From positions 998,618 to 1,062,617 of the forward strand of contig CAJNDS010002801.1 in NCBI GenBank assembly GCA_905221605.1: a DNA stretch of 64,000 bases, in the 5' to 3' direction. This stretch comes from Symbiodinium natans (taxonomy: Eukaryota > Sar > Dinophyceae > Suessiales > Symbiodiniaceae). This document shows positions 11,544 to 23,288 of the stretch, piece after piece (the first letter of the stretch is position 1; every line of letters begins with the position of its first letter). The notes below the pieces were generated by a model that was given only the letters and a program-made list of their open reading frames with translations, had not been told where the DNA came from and ran no database searches. The translations under genes and the position numbers were made by a program.

Positions 11544-14500
11544 GTTTAGGGTTTAGGGTTTAGGGTTAGTGAGGCTGTGAACCCTAAACTTTAAACTTCT
11601 ACGTCCGCCATTGCTTCGCGAGACGATCAGTTCAGGTGGTTCTGAGGGCTCCAGAACGAGAATTAGGAATCCTCGGTAGGCCCTTGAGACATTTTGTCTT
11701 TTCCCTTCTTGCGCCCACCTGAGTTAAAGAGGATCATGTTCAGGAACATCTTCCAGAGGGTTTTCAGTGCCATCCTAAAGTTCCAATTTGCCAAAACACA
11801 CAGCGATTGTCATGTGCCATCCTTCCTGGCAGGACTTAACGCACAGTCGAGCGAACACAAGGAACAGCCACCGTGGGCACCCACGAAGAACACATAAGGA
11901 CGTGAATCGAATCCGCACTCACACATGAGGTGGTGGTGCATCCTTCGCGTCGCAAAGGCAAGCAACTTGAAAAGAGCCTTGCCTGAACCTCCTAAGTGTG
12001 TTTTGGGGCTAGGCTGATCTTTGGGGGTATACTTGGCCGCTTATGCTGGGAAGCCATTCAGGAGCCAAGTTATTTTCTACTTAGCTTGGCCCCTATACTA
12101 CCTGACCTACGTGCCTGCTTTGTCGGTCATGCATGCATGTCCTCCATGACAGAAGCAGACTGTTCGCAAACTTGTTTGCGGTCTAGCCGCCTGGTGAAGT
12201 TGCGTGTCAGAACCGCCGGCGCCCACAAGGATTGAAGCCTGGTGTCGGACGATCAACGTCCCTCTCCTGAGCCTTGGCCGGTGAGATGGTGCTCCGAGGG
12301 CTGCATGTTTCCGGAGAGTTTAGGGTTTAGAGTTTAGGGCTTCATGTTTCAGAGCCTTGTATTCCACGTCGGGGCACGGATTTGTGCTCGCAAGGCCTGC
12401 TAACCCTCGCAGAGCTTCCTTGCTAGTGAGTCGTGCGAGGCGTTGGTATGCGGTTTACGTGGTTGTGTTGGTGTTGTGCGAAGTGCCTCTCACGAAGTGT
12501 CCCTAGAACTGAGACATGAACCCTAGAGCCTCCCCCGGTCGTGTGGGAGTCGAAACCCACCCTGAGAGCTCATCCTCTCAGCTTGGTTCGTAGCCATAGT
12601 TAAACGACCTTAAGTCGGACTATACGAAGTATGGCGATTTTCCTTTTCCGAGATATTCATCTCTGTGCCTCGTTCCGAATTTCATGTTATTATTAGGATT
12701 GCTTTCGACAAGCCGTAAGAAGTTCTTCTGTGCAGAGGCCACGCCCTGAAAATCCTCCTCTCGTTTGCAACTAATGCAAATACATGGGCTGCCAAACAAA
12801 ATGCTAAATATCGAAAAACCCAAAAAGCTAAAAATGCCCAGCAACAAAAATGCCAAGAGTCTGCGGAGAAGGCTATGCTTGTGGGTGTTCACAGTTAGAC
12901 AGTCTTCTTGGCCAACAAACTCAGTTTTTCATTCGAAAGCCAAGATGCCCACGTGTGTGTTTTGTTTTCGGGCTTCCGGAGGCTTGAGCAACAATGACGA
13001 GGTTTTCCAATACCCCCAAAAGACTGTAGTTTTGGTTGTGGGGTTTGGGGGGCCTGCAAACTAAGCAAGAACCTAGGCTTTTTGTTTTTTCCACCAAACA
13101 GTACAAGACAAGTACACAGAGTAAGTAAATGTGGAACAACGAGAACTGGCCTTTGGGCCAGGTTTTTGGTTGGTTTTCTGGGCTGTTAACCTGGAAACAA
13201 GAAGGGGACTGCCATTTGAAGCCACCCACTGGGAAATGATGCCCTGCACCCAACAAATCCCAGAATGATTCAAACCAGACATCCACGCAGAAGTGGAACC
13301 GACGGCATTTTTTGACTGTTTTCCACTCATTGGCATTTTCTGGGAAAAAGTCAAAGTGCTATAGGGCTTTTTGAATGTTGAGAGTCCGGAGACCTAAGCT
13401 TCTCGCAGTTCTAGTGAGAGTAGGTGCTGAAGGAGACCGAGGCCGCCAAGTCAGTGCTTGTGAGCATGGCCCAAACTCGCGAGACGCAAAGCGTAGACAG
13501 GACTCAAACAAGCGGCCCGGGGTCCTCACAGCAGTCGGGCTCGCACTGACGACATTCTGGGGTGGGCCAATGCCAAAGACCTCGCCTTCGGGCCAGTTCT
13601 TTGGAATTGTGTTGTTTCTTAGTGTTTCCTCTTCTTGACCTTTTACAGTCCCGAGAAAATGTAGAAAACACATCTTCATGTTGAGCATCTTCATGTTGAG
13701 GTGGTTTATAACGTACCACCGCTTCATGCTACTGACATGTCAGTGCTAGTTAGCAGGAGGGCGGGAGGGAACAAATGTGTACTTTCATCTTCTTACGATT
13801 TTCATCTGATACGCTTATGGCTTATGCAGGTGCAACGACATGTATGTGTCGTTCGTTTCGTGTATCTTCACTGTGTACGTTGCTGTACGTCGAATCAAAA
13901 CATGGGCAATGCATCATGCCGGCCCAATTTAGGCGGATGCCTGAGTACTGCGACGGCACAGCCTTCGACACCCAGTGGCCAGACGTTTCAGCGTCCCAGC
14001 TGGTCGTCCGGTGCCTAGTTTTGGCCTATTGGTGCCCGGTGCTTTGCCCACTTGGAAGTTGAGGGGTGCTATGTAGCCACACCTGTTGAAACAAAGGGAA
14101 GCTCTATGGGAACCCCAACACAGGAAACCCCAGAAACACAGTAAGTATGTGAGCGTTTTTTGCTGTAGTATACGAGCACAATGACCCGCGTTATACTGGG
14201 TTTCACTGTTTTGGGGGATTCCCATCGGGCTTCTGTTGTGAGATGGGAACTCCGCAAAGGAGAAACCCTGGAGCCTTCTCTACACTGAGGCAGAGACGCC
14301 TCTCTGGAGATGGCGGCCCCGACTTTCCACTGGACACCCCTTGCAGTGTCACATATACGGTTTATGGGTTTAGGGGTTTAGGGGGTTTTAGGGTGTATAG
14401 GGTTCAATATAGTGCATACGAGAGAGCCTTGGGTAGGAAGGGTGTATAGGGTTGTTTCGGCTAAACGGGTTTGCTGGGCTTAAGTTCGAGACAGCAAGTT

Positions 14501-16162
14501 CCTCGCGCGTGGTTCAGGCTTGCGCGGGTTTAGGGGGTTTCAAAAGGCCTGCCACAGCAACCACGAGGGCATTCTGGAGTGCGGAGACCCTGCAGGACCC
14601 TGGGTGCGCTTCGACGCCATATCGTGCCTGGGCGTGGAGAGATCCCTTCAAGCTTCAGGGTACCTACTCCTTGCAAGGTAGTGGGGTGTTTTCCTAAATG
14701 CTCCGCTGTGGCTCGACTATGTGGTTGATGCGCATGCATGCCGCGGTTTGTGCGACAACTTTTGCGGCAGGAGGCCGTTGATAGTGCGGAAGGCCACAGC
14801 GACTCCTGGTGACTGCACTCGAGCTGAGCCTGAGCACACTTTGGTTTCTGCACTGAGGTCATCGATTCTGGAGGCACCTCTGGGGCCGGGGTATGGGTCT
14901 TTTTGGGGGCAAGTTGGGGCTTCCCATGCTGTAGGGCTTGTAGGGCTTTATAGGCCCTGAACCAGGTGGTGTAAGAATCGGTATGGTGTGTGGAGGAAAG
15001 GAAGTCACTACCCTCTAGGAGTTTTCAGGCATGGTGTTGGAGGTACGATGTGATGTTGTTCGTGCTGGTTGGGGGGCTTTAAGGGGTTTACGAGTTGGGT
15101 GTGGCCATTGGGGAGCGGCAAGGTGAGGGAAGGCTCTGAGCTGGACCTATTCCAAGATGATTCCCTGGTAGTCTCTCTATATAGGTATGTACACGTGTAA
15201 CACAAACCATCCATCAGAATCTACTCTGTTTGGTGCGTATTAAGTGGAGGTCTTCTGCTGACCACGGCTGCAAGATGCTTTATAGGCTTGTTACACATCC
15301 TCGGCATTCCCTAGCTTTGGAAACTTGTACCGGAAGTCTAAAGCAAAACGTCCCTGACCCCCTTATACTATATCCCCCTTTGGAAATTATTCTTCCATTT
15401 TTGTTGATATAAAACCCAGGAGGATCTTAAACATATTATGTTTATAAAGGTTCTAAGGGGATTACAGTATATCAACTCGTGTACGTTAACCCTTTGGAGG
15501 CCCGGCAGCGGGAAGTCGGCAACGACTTTCCCTGCATTCCTGCTCGGTCCTCGGACAGGTTCAACAGACCCGTGAAGGGTCTCAGGGTCTAGTTAAGCCT
15601 TATAAGGATTTAGGTCTCAGGGTCTAGTTAAGCCCTTATAAGGATTTAATTAGGTATCAGGGTCTAGTTAAGCCTTTATAAGGATTTAGGATTGGGCAAT
15701 ATTGACAAGAGGATTGACGAATATTGAGGATTTGTGTTCTCCTGCCATCTTTCATTTCCCGTGGATATTGCGAATTGGGCCTGGACCGTGAGCTCTGTGC
15801 GCACGTGCATGAATAGACGTGAACGTAGCCGATATGCATGTTTTTGGCATGCCTCGACGTGTGGATCCGGTAGCGCACATACTGTACGTGAACATCGCAG
15901 TTCATGTCAGGCTTCATGCCCTATCCCTATAGACCCTAAACGCGATCTGCCTCGCTGTTGCCGGAATCTTACGCCAGCTTGCGCCAGTGAAGCCAAAAAC
16001 CTCAAGTTCTCGAAGCCCCAAGCTTCCAGATGAAATCCCAAGACCACGAAACCTCAAGTTACCTAAGCCCCACATTCCCTTAGACCCTAAACCCAACAGT
16101 TTCCTTAAAGTGTTACATCCCCCAAGTTCCCCCAAATACCCCCCCCAAAAGTCCCTCTGAAG
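11544..16162. other. Intron-like or intergenic DNA, no gene identified
   Basis: TTTAGGG and CCCTAAA words recur singly or in small clusters (about 11546-11570, 12315-12330, 14365-14395, 16082-16095). Frames of 60-120 codons occur on both strands (for example 12921-13286 -, 13701-14018 +) without recognisable motifs. Short imperfect repeats of CAGGGTCTAGTTAAGC with TTATAAGGATTTA occur three times at about 15585-15690. Confidence 0.4.
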
Positions 16163-16267
16163 CCCGCCCGGTGGTCCAGGGCGCGATTTTCTGCAGCCTG
16201 GACCTCCTGGCCATGACGACGAAAGTGCTTGTGGACCGAAGGGAGGCCTCTGGGTTCCTCCTTGGGG
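16163..16267 (+). CDS. Exon-like island, Pro/Gly-rich, unrecognised gene
   Basis: It starts after CTCTGAAG and ends at G|GTTTAGGG, the start of a TTTAGGG array. One frame is fully open (GGPGRDFLQPGPPGHDDESA, then CGPKGGLWVPPW); another closes with TGA. Product unknown. Confidence 0.35.
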
Positions 16268-16268
16268 G

Positions 16269-16312
16269 TTTAGGGTTTAGGGTTTAGGGTTTAGGGTTTA
16301 GGGTTTAGGGTT
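16269..16312. repeat. (TTTAGGG)n array, about 6 units
   Basis: Perfect telomere-type repeats directly abut the putative donor of the preceding exon-like island. Confidence 0.95.
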
Positions 16313-16457
16313 TGGGCTTCGGTGGTGTTTAGGGTTCAGGGCTTCAGGGTTTAGGGTTTATAAGGTTTGGGGTTCAAAAAGGGCTGAAGGGTTTAAGGTT
16401 GAGGATTTTGGGCGCCACCCCCCCTAAGACACCCCCATTGCTTCCAGACACTGTCAC

Positions 16458-16600
16458 ATGGGTTGCAGCACCAGCAGCAGGGACTTGCAGGAACTCATCG
16501 CCCGAGCCCAGCATAGGGCGGCATGGATTGCAGTTGTCGCAAGCATGCCTATCAGTATTTACACCTTGTGGTGCATGCCATCTCCGCAACTCGTTGGCGC
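16458..16600 (+). CDS. Possible first exon with MGCSTSS acylation motif
   Basis: An ATG opens a frame beginning MGCSTSSRDLQELIARAQHR that stays open for 167 codons to 16961. The end given here is only the part that looks coding. MGC with Ser at positions 4, 6 and 7 fits the N-myristoylation plus palmitoylation pattern of membrane-anchored signalling proteins. Overlapping frames (16399-16686) are also open, so the choice is uncertain. An AG acceptor at 16447-16448 would place the ATG close to an exon start. Confidence 0.3.
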
Positions 16601-17895
16601 AACATCTTCAGAATGCAAGTCGCCTTGGATTGTTTGTTTACATATTCTTGAGGGCTGGCGCGCTTGTTGCTCTCTGGGCGCAGTGATGTCCCGCAGTGCT
16701 TTGGCGGGCAGGTGGAGCTTAGCTTGCAACGCCGCACTGCCGGTGCGAGACCCAGATGCAGAGTTCGGGGAGACATCTTTGCGGATTTTATGGGGTCTAC
16801 AGGAAAGATTCACGGTGCAAGGCTTGCATACGCATAATAATAGAGACGCGCTTAGGGAATTCCTCGGGTTTCTCCGCTGGGTTGGGAATTGTGAGGTTGG
16901 GAGTTTGGTGGGATATTGGCCTTCTGGTCCGTGTGCCATATGGCAGTCACCGGGAAATTAACTGTGGAGGGCATGGTTCTGCTGTGCAAAATATGCAGCC
17001 CACATCTCCTCTGCCACCACCTTGCTGGAAGGATACGAAATCCATGGAAATCCCTCGATTCATGCACCTTGGTACATGTCTTGCTTCAATGCTATAAATA
17101 CCCAAACTACAGATGTGACGTCGATGCCAGAGGACCAGTTCTGCAGCCTGCTAGCTGCTAGTTACAGGATGTTACAGGGTTTTACCATTCCTTGTTATTC
17201 TGCCACCCGTACCAGCCACGGATTGAGATGATTAGGATTGATCACGTTCGGACACGTGCGTGACTTTATGCCAGTTGGCATGCGCTCTTTGCCTGTCCAG
17301 GTGCAGGCGCCCGGGAGCGCGCGGGCGACAACAGATCTCGGAACCACCGGGCCTTTGTTTGGGAGTGCCTTGGCCGGCTTTCAGGAGTGAAAACCTTCGT
17401 ATGTGCAGTTAGCAGAACAAAACCTTGCCACAAGCGGCAAAGTCCGCTAACCACCTCGGGGCCACTTTGCAGACATCATCATGCAGTACTTGCAAGTCTG
17501 GTGATGCATGATACCCGCGGTCCGGACGAGCTACGAGGTCCCTCAACAAGCGGCTCCTGCGCTGCTCCACTTCTACTTCTGATGGTGAAGGGCCGACTCA
17601 ACTAGATCAAACTCCCAGTACTGGCTTTTACACAACAACGAAGAATCACGGGCCTCATAGATAGGTTTGGGTGAACTTGAGGGTCATCCCAAATAATTGT
17701 CCGTCTTGACGGTAATGACGATACATACACCAGACCTGTCCCCAAGTCTCCTGCCAGGTGGTGCGCCTCTGCCAGTGCGGATCTCAGTTTACTTATAGGG
17801 CTTTTAAGAGCCCTGGAAGATTCCGTTCAGGGTTTAGGATTTAGGGTTTAGGGTTTATAGGCCTCGAAACTCGGAAGTCGAAAGCCAGCAAGGAG

Positions 17896-18008
17896 GCAAC
17901 GAGCAGAAGCCGCCGATGAAACCCGAAAGCAGCAAAAGAAGCCCAAAGCCTCAGATTCGAAGCCATGGGCCGAGGTGGCCATGGGTCCTGGTGCTGGGAC
18001 CTTGGAGA
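17896..18008 (+). CDS. Exon-like island, Lys/Gln-rich, unrecognised gene
   Basis: After AAGGAG the frame encodes QRAEAADETRKQQKKPKASD followed by SKPWAEVAMGPGAGTLE, ending at A|GTTCCCCTAAAC. TTTAGGG words lie upstream (about 17828-17858). It looks like a charged linker; no domain is recognised. Confidence 0.4.
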
Positions 18009-19182
18009 GTTCCCCTAAACTCTAAACCCCTAAACCGTCCAGTTGCATCGGCTTTCATGGTGGGATCCCCATAAGTGCCCACAAAAGAGCCCTTAAACCA
18101 CAAGAGAGCACCTGGTTTCAAAGGAGGGGGTCTACCTAAGAGAGTGGCCTGTTCGGAGACTCGGAGAAAGTTTGGAGGATATGGGGGGGTTTAGGGTTTA
18201 GGGTTTAGGGGGAGGGGAGTCCAGATGCAAAAAGGGGGAGGGAAGTTGAGGGTTGATGACATGCTTTTGCGCTTCGGGGGCTTGGGAGGGGGGGGGGGGT
18301 GGTGGAGGGATACTTTCAGGGGGCATTTTCGGGATTTTAGGGCTTAAGCTTCCACTGGCAGCCTGCATGTCGACTCAAACAGATTCAGTGCTCGAGAACT
18401 TGCTTGGTGTTTCGCTCGATATGGAGAGGTTTTCAGCAGTTAGGAACCTAGGGTTTAGGAGGACAAGAGGGATCAGGGTTCAATCCGTCTACAAGAGGTG
18501 CTCATGTCAGGGGCCTGCTCTTCATGTAGGTGCCTGTCAAGGTGCGTACGATGCTGAACGCTCGTCTTCACTTGAGAAGGCCTCCTTCGTGACGACCCTT
18601 CCTTGACATGGGATGGATGTTGTTTTTTGGAAGAAGGGGGTTTGGCTCTCCGGTTTTTGTCACCCGCCCAGCTGGGAACGAGCTTTTTAGGGTTTGGGCC
18701 TCACAGCTTAGGGCTTTTACGGTTTAGCGTGTTTAAGGCTTTTTCAGGGTCTATAGGTCTTTGCTCAAGGGGTCAAAGGGGGTACAACCGGGTTGAGATC
18801 CGCAGTCATCATTTGGGTGTGATGTAGCCTGAACCTTTCGCCGTAAGCCTTAAACCCTCAGCTTCCCCCTTTAACCCCCAAGCTTCCAAAACTTCCTATA
18901 CCCTGAACTTCCGAAACTTCTAAAACCCTTACCTCCCCAAACTTCCCAAACTCCATAAAAACTGCGTAATCCTTAAAGTTCCGATACTACTAAAGCCTAA
19001 ACCCTTAACCCACTACGGGGCCGCAAATTGGGCCCTGGCCGGGAGGCCTGGAACCAGCGCGCCCCGCGCGTGAGCTTCAGCCCCCTGTCCGCAGTTGAGG
19101 TCTCATGTGTAACCCTAAACCCTAGAAAACCCAAAAAACAACCTAAAAGTGGGATTTAGGATTTGGGTTTACCCTAAACCCC

Positions 19183-19213
19183 TGGCCTGCCTTGTGCGAG
19201 TGTGAGAGCCGAA
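19183..19213 (+). repeat. Dispersed ~31-bp motif, copy 1
   Basis: The words CCTGCCTTGTGCGAGTGTGA and GAGCCGAA are shared with copies at 22001-22032 and 36073-36104, and a diverged one at about 31814-31845. CCCTAAACCC flanks it on the left. Confidence 0.8.
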
Positions 19214-19370
19214 GCCCGAAACCCCAAAAGTAGGGTTTCTTAGGGTTCCAAAGGCTTAGGACTTCTATCGCGTTGAGGGCTTAGTCGGCTTCAGGGTTCA
19301 TGCTTTTCTTTGTAAAAAAGAGGGTTGAGCCGGCGTTGGGGTTCCTCTGGTGTGGTTTTTCAACTGGGAG

Positions 19371-19470
19371 GCATGAACGGAGTGAATTACAACGTCGACT
19401 ACGAGCTCATGGTGCAGGTGCTGACAAGCTGGAACGGGCCGGATTTGACGCTTTGGAGTTTTAAGGGGAC
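19371..19470 (+). CDS. Exon-like island, unrecognised gene
   Basis: After an AG, the frame reads MNGVNYNVDYELMVQVLTSW and onward without a stop to about 19580. The true donor is not clear; a GT after GAGCTCATG is one option. The phase-0 reading would join the terminal exon at 19521. Confidence 0.35.
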
Positions 19471-19520
19471 CCAATCACTTTCTTCAGCCTTCCATGGGGG
19501 AGGATGCTTGCGTTGTTCAG

Positions 19521-19664
19521 ACCGGGTTGCTGTGGGATGCTGTGGGATTAAATTTGCCAAACGGCCCGAGCATGCGGGCTGATGTCAATGTTGCTGCCAG
19601 GTCAATTGCGAGACAAGATACCGCAGGCTTGTTCGTCGACGTCCTGCATGAAACCAACTGCTAG
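19521..19664 (+). CDS. Probable terminal exon of an unrecognised gene
   Basis: It follows GCGTTGTTCAG. The 47 codons end at TAG (19662-19664) and encode TGLLWDAVGLNLPNGPSMRA, then DVNVAARSIARQDTAGLFVD and VLHETNC. The mixed hydrophobic and charged composition is protein-like and differs from the surrounding repeat-derived frames. No family is recognised. Confidence 0.5.
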   Translation, partial: TGLLWDAVGLNLPNGPSMRADVNVAARSIARQDTAGLFVDVLHETNC

Positions 19665-20850
19665 CACGGTATTTGCCGAAGCAGATGCCGTTGGAAAAAT
19701 GGCGCGTGAGTGTCGAGTCGCCATGCCGTTGCTGTACTCTGGACCATGCATGGCCAGAGGGCCGCACTTGCACGCATATCGGCAAAGCATGCAACAGGAC
19801 GAAAGTTCGGGAGGGAGGGAAGGGGGGGGGGGGGGGGCAGGACAGCCCCAAAACCAAACATTTTGTTTTTCAGCTGTTTGGCCCATGAGGGCAAATGCTT
19901 GTGTTCCGGCCCCAAGTATTTGCAAACAGCCCTTGACAGGATTGCCAACCATGCAGCTTTCAACAACAAAGCTCAGCACGCCATGTGCACAGCCATGGCG
20001 GTGCGATGAGCCAAACTGCTGCCATTGTGGAAGGGTTCCGCCCTCCCTCTTCAGATGAAAGGGCAGCTGGACGAACGCTGTGTGGCGAGCTCAATGGGTT
20101 TTCAAGAGTATACTTATACAATGAAATGATGTGGCAAGCCTCATATTCCCCAGATGCCTTGACAACCACCGTCCAAGATTGCCCTCAGGCGGCGCGCTGC
20201 TTTGGCCGCCAAAGGCGTTCGCCAGAGACCCCAATACGCCTTCATTAGATGTTACTTACTTGTTCTAATCGATGTCCAATTCGCTCTAGGAAGCTGAATC
20301 CATGGAATTGATAGGATGCATTCTAATTTGGAATGTTTGTGGCCCCGTGACGAGTGAAGATTGAAATATTTAGGGTAAAGAATGGCTTGAGGCGAACACT
20401 TTGGAAGCAGCCAGTCCGTGAAGGTTACTTTGGGCAGCCTACGCATCTTTTTAAAGCATAGAGTGTGAGAAACCATCAACACACGACTCGGTACTTAAGA
20501 GGGCTACATGTCGGAGTGCTTTCAGACGGCTGAAAAGGCCGACCAACCTAGGCAGCAAACTGACTTCCTAAACTTATAAATGGGCCACTTCTAAGCCGAC
20601 ATGGTACGAGTTTAACAATTTTTATTGAGAAGCTCAGCCACCCCTAAACACCGCCCTCAAATCCGCAAGCCGGTAGAGCAGCACCCCACAAGATACCCAA
20701 ACCCTGAAACCACGCGTGGATCCTTGAAGCCTGAAACCCGAACCTACAAGCCTTAAACATGTAGTTCCCACTTCCCGACCAAAAACCTAAAACACCCGAA
20801 GACCTCGACCCCTTAAAGTATTTGAAAGTCCTGAAGCCCTATGTTTTTTT

Positions 20851-20896
20851 CCCTAAACCCTAAACCCTAAACCCTAAACCCTAAACCCTAAACCCC
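20851..20896. repeat. (CCCTAAA)n array upstream of an exon
   Basis: About six telomere-type units, ending a few bases before the acceptor of the next exon-like island. Confidence 0.95.
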
Positions 20897-20900
20897 CAAG

Positions 20901-21006
20901 AGGCACCCAGCCTCGCAGAGCTTTGCCCTGGGCGCTCGGATGCGGCGGTGCCGCCTGCACTGGCGCTGGCCTTGCGGCGCCACTGGGCCAGCACTTCTGC
21001 AGGGCC
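20901..21006 (+). CDS. Exon-like island, Ala/Leu-rich, unrecognised gene
   Basis: It is bracketed by CCCTAAA repeats plus CCCCCAAG on the left and by GTTTTGGG(TTTAGGG)n on the right. The frame encodes APSLAELCPGRSDAAVPPAL, then ALALRRHWASTSAG. It is strongly GC-rich compared with its flanks. No domain is recognised. Confidence 0.45.
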
Positions 21007-22000
21007 GTTTTGGGTTTAGGGTTTAGGGTTTAGGGTTTAGGGTGTTTTTGGAGTTTTTTTTTCTTCATTTTGGTGTTCGGCTTTTGTGTGTGTGTGTGTG
21101 TGTTTTTTTTTTTTTTTGTGGAGGGGGGGGGGGGGCGGGGGTTGGGGGGTGGGGGTTATAGTATAGACCTACTTATTGCCTACAGGATGTTGGATCCCTC
21201 TGCAGGCAGCAGGCAGGCAGGATCATTACAACATCCGGGCATCTCTGCAGGCTTGTATAGAATCTTCTTGGTTGCAGCTGCTTTCGGCATATGTACGTGT
21301 TTGGAGTCTACAGTTGTTGCGGGCTGGAGTTAGTGTTGGCCAACGTACCGATCATGTGGCATAACCTGTGGCCACCTTTGCATCAGCTGTGATAAGTCAT
21401 AATCGTGACGAAGGCGGTGATTCTGATGACGACGATGACGACCATAGTAGTGATACTTGGAGGCTCAGGGGTTATAGGTAGGGCTGTCGGTAGGTTACAA
21501 CCTCAAGTGCCCATGAAGCTCCCGGTGGGAATTGGTGAGGTGGCCTTCCGGACATTCTGCTGTACAGAAGTTTCCTGCTCCTCGCGCGGGCGAAGGGGAC
21601 TGTGGACAAGGCTTGAGGGCAGCGACTAGCAACTAGCCTGAGTAGCCAGTATGGGGGGGCGGGGGGCGGGGGGGGGAGTGGCTTCGTTGAGTTGGGATAC
21701 CCTTTTTTTGGGAGGGTTCCTGTATTGAACAAAGGACCCCCCAAAAATGAACTGCAGGGGGCCCATGTGTTGGGCGTTGGGGTTTGGGGTTAGGGTTGGG
21801 GTTTTGGTTTAGGGTGTATTCAAGTTCACCCCTTTAAAACAAGATGCTGAGATCACATCATTCATCGTTGGACATGTTGAATTCCCTCAAGCTTCAAACC
21901 CTAAAGCACAAGACGAACAGTAAAACTTGCTGTCCTTCCTTGTTTGTTCTGTCGGGAAACATCCTTCTTGATAGTCGTTCAGTTGAGACCGACCGACTCC

Positions 22001-22032
22001 TGGCCTGCCTTGTGCAAGTGTGAGAGCCGAAA
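22001..22032 (+). repeat. Dispersed ~31-bp motif, copy 2
   Basis: It contains CCTGCCTTGTGCAAGTGTGA then GAGCCGAAA, one base different from copy 1 in the shared core. Confidence 0.8.
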
Positions 22033-22088
22033 ACTTAAGGCTCGCCCCTAAACCTTCAAATTGACTAGTTGACCTTGATTTCGGGAAG

Positions 22089-22220
22089 GAAGCCGAGCGG
22101 GCATACACGCCGTTACTGGTGAAGCTCAGAAACATGGGCTTTCTGGTTCACGACTCCCTCCTGCTGCCTGAGCCTCGGCTGCACAAATCACAGGCGGAGT
22201 GCGACTTGCTCCGGGCATGG
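22089..22220 (+). CDS. Exon of an unrecognised gene (44 codons)
   Basis: After GGGAAG the frame encodes EAERAYTPLLVKLRNMGFLV, then HDSLLLPEPRLHKSQAECDL and LRAW, ending at a GTAGTT donor in phase 0. The frame stays open to a TAG at 22302-22304, so the donor is a best guess. Composition is globular and helical. The product is unknown. Confidence 0.5.
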
Positions 22221-23127
22221 GTAGTTCCCGAAGGGACGGACAGAGGGCATGCACCTCATGAAGTCATCCCTGAGGGTCCGCTGGGAGTACCGTGCAGGAA
22301 GTAGCCACCACGAGGGTTTTGTTTAAGGGGCCGGGGCAATGAGCCATGGAATGCGAAATTGTGATCGCCAGTTTCGACCCACAAACTTTGTTGCGAGCCC
22401 TCATCGACCCTTGCTGTCCGAACATTGCGAGATCTCGTGGAGAGGTCCGAAATGTTGGTGTCCACCTAAGAGACCCATACATTTTCGTAGGGTATGATGA
22501 GAAAAACCCTGACAGTCAGATTTAACCTTTGACGCTCTTCCCCAGGCAGATGTGGCTGGCCAGCGCAGGCTCCTTCTGCTGCTCGGCCGAATTTGTGAGG
22601 GATGTCGGGACAAGTTTTGGGGTTTTCGGGTCTAGGCCCAGGTTGCCCAGTATTCAAGGTAGGTTGAGGGTTTTGCGGGGCTTGAGTTCGGCTTGAATTG
22701 GGAGGGTGTTGCCCAAATCAGGTCTCTCGGAAGAGTCCGCACTGGGCGCAAGTTGGGAGACAACACTGTGGCCGAAATGGTCTTGCCGCAGTGCACGCCC
22801 TCCATCTCGTCATTTCTGGTCTTGGACCACACCTGTGCATTTCTCGGATGCCGGTGTCGCCGACTTAGGTTGGTGCAGCCACCGGAGCCTTTGAAGATCG
22901 TGCCTTGGTCAGAGATGTGGCGTTGTGGAGTGTCCATGTCAAGGGGGTTCGGGGCATCTTGAGCCTCCCAAAGCACCAGGCGAGAAGCTGACATTGGGGT
23001 TTTATATCGAAGTCTGAGAAGTGCCTTTGTTTGTAGAACTCGCAACCTGGTTTTGGTCGTGGGGCGGGCTTCTGGCTTCAGTGCTGAAGCCTGACCATCG
23101 CTTGCATTATCTTCTCTGCCGCATCAG

Positions 23128-23288
23128 CGCATCCCAATGTTCATAGACAGCAGGTCCAGCTCGCGAAAGTCCTTCGCAGCCTGGATAGTCCGAGCCTCTC
23201 CGTGACGCTGCAGCCGCAAGTGCCAACGGCCCAGCTGAGCATCAAAGACGAGGCGCGGCCGGGGGGTGGTCCCCCCCCGCAGTTTTGA
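23128..23288 (+). CDS. Possible exon, unrecognised
   Basis: The + frame after CCGCATCAG encodes HPNVHRQQVQLAKVLRSLDS, then PSLSVTLQPQVPTAQLSIKD, and closes at TGA. A minus-strand frame of 69 codons (23124-23333) covers the same bases, so the strand is not certain. Confidence 0.35.
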
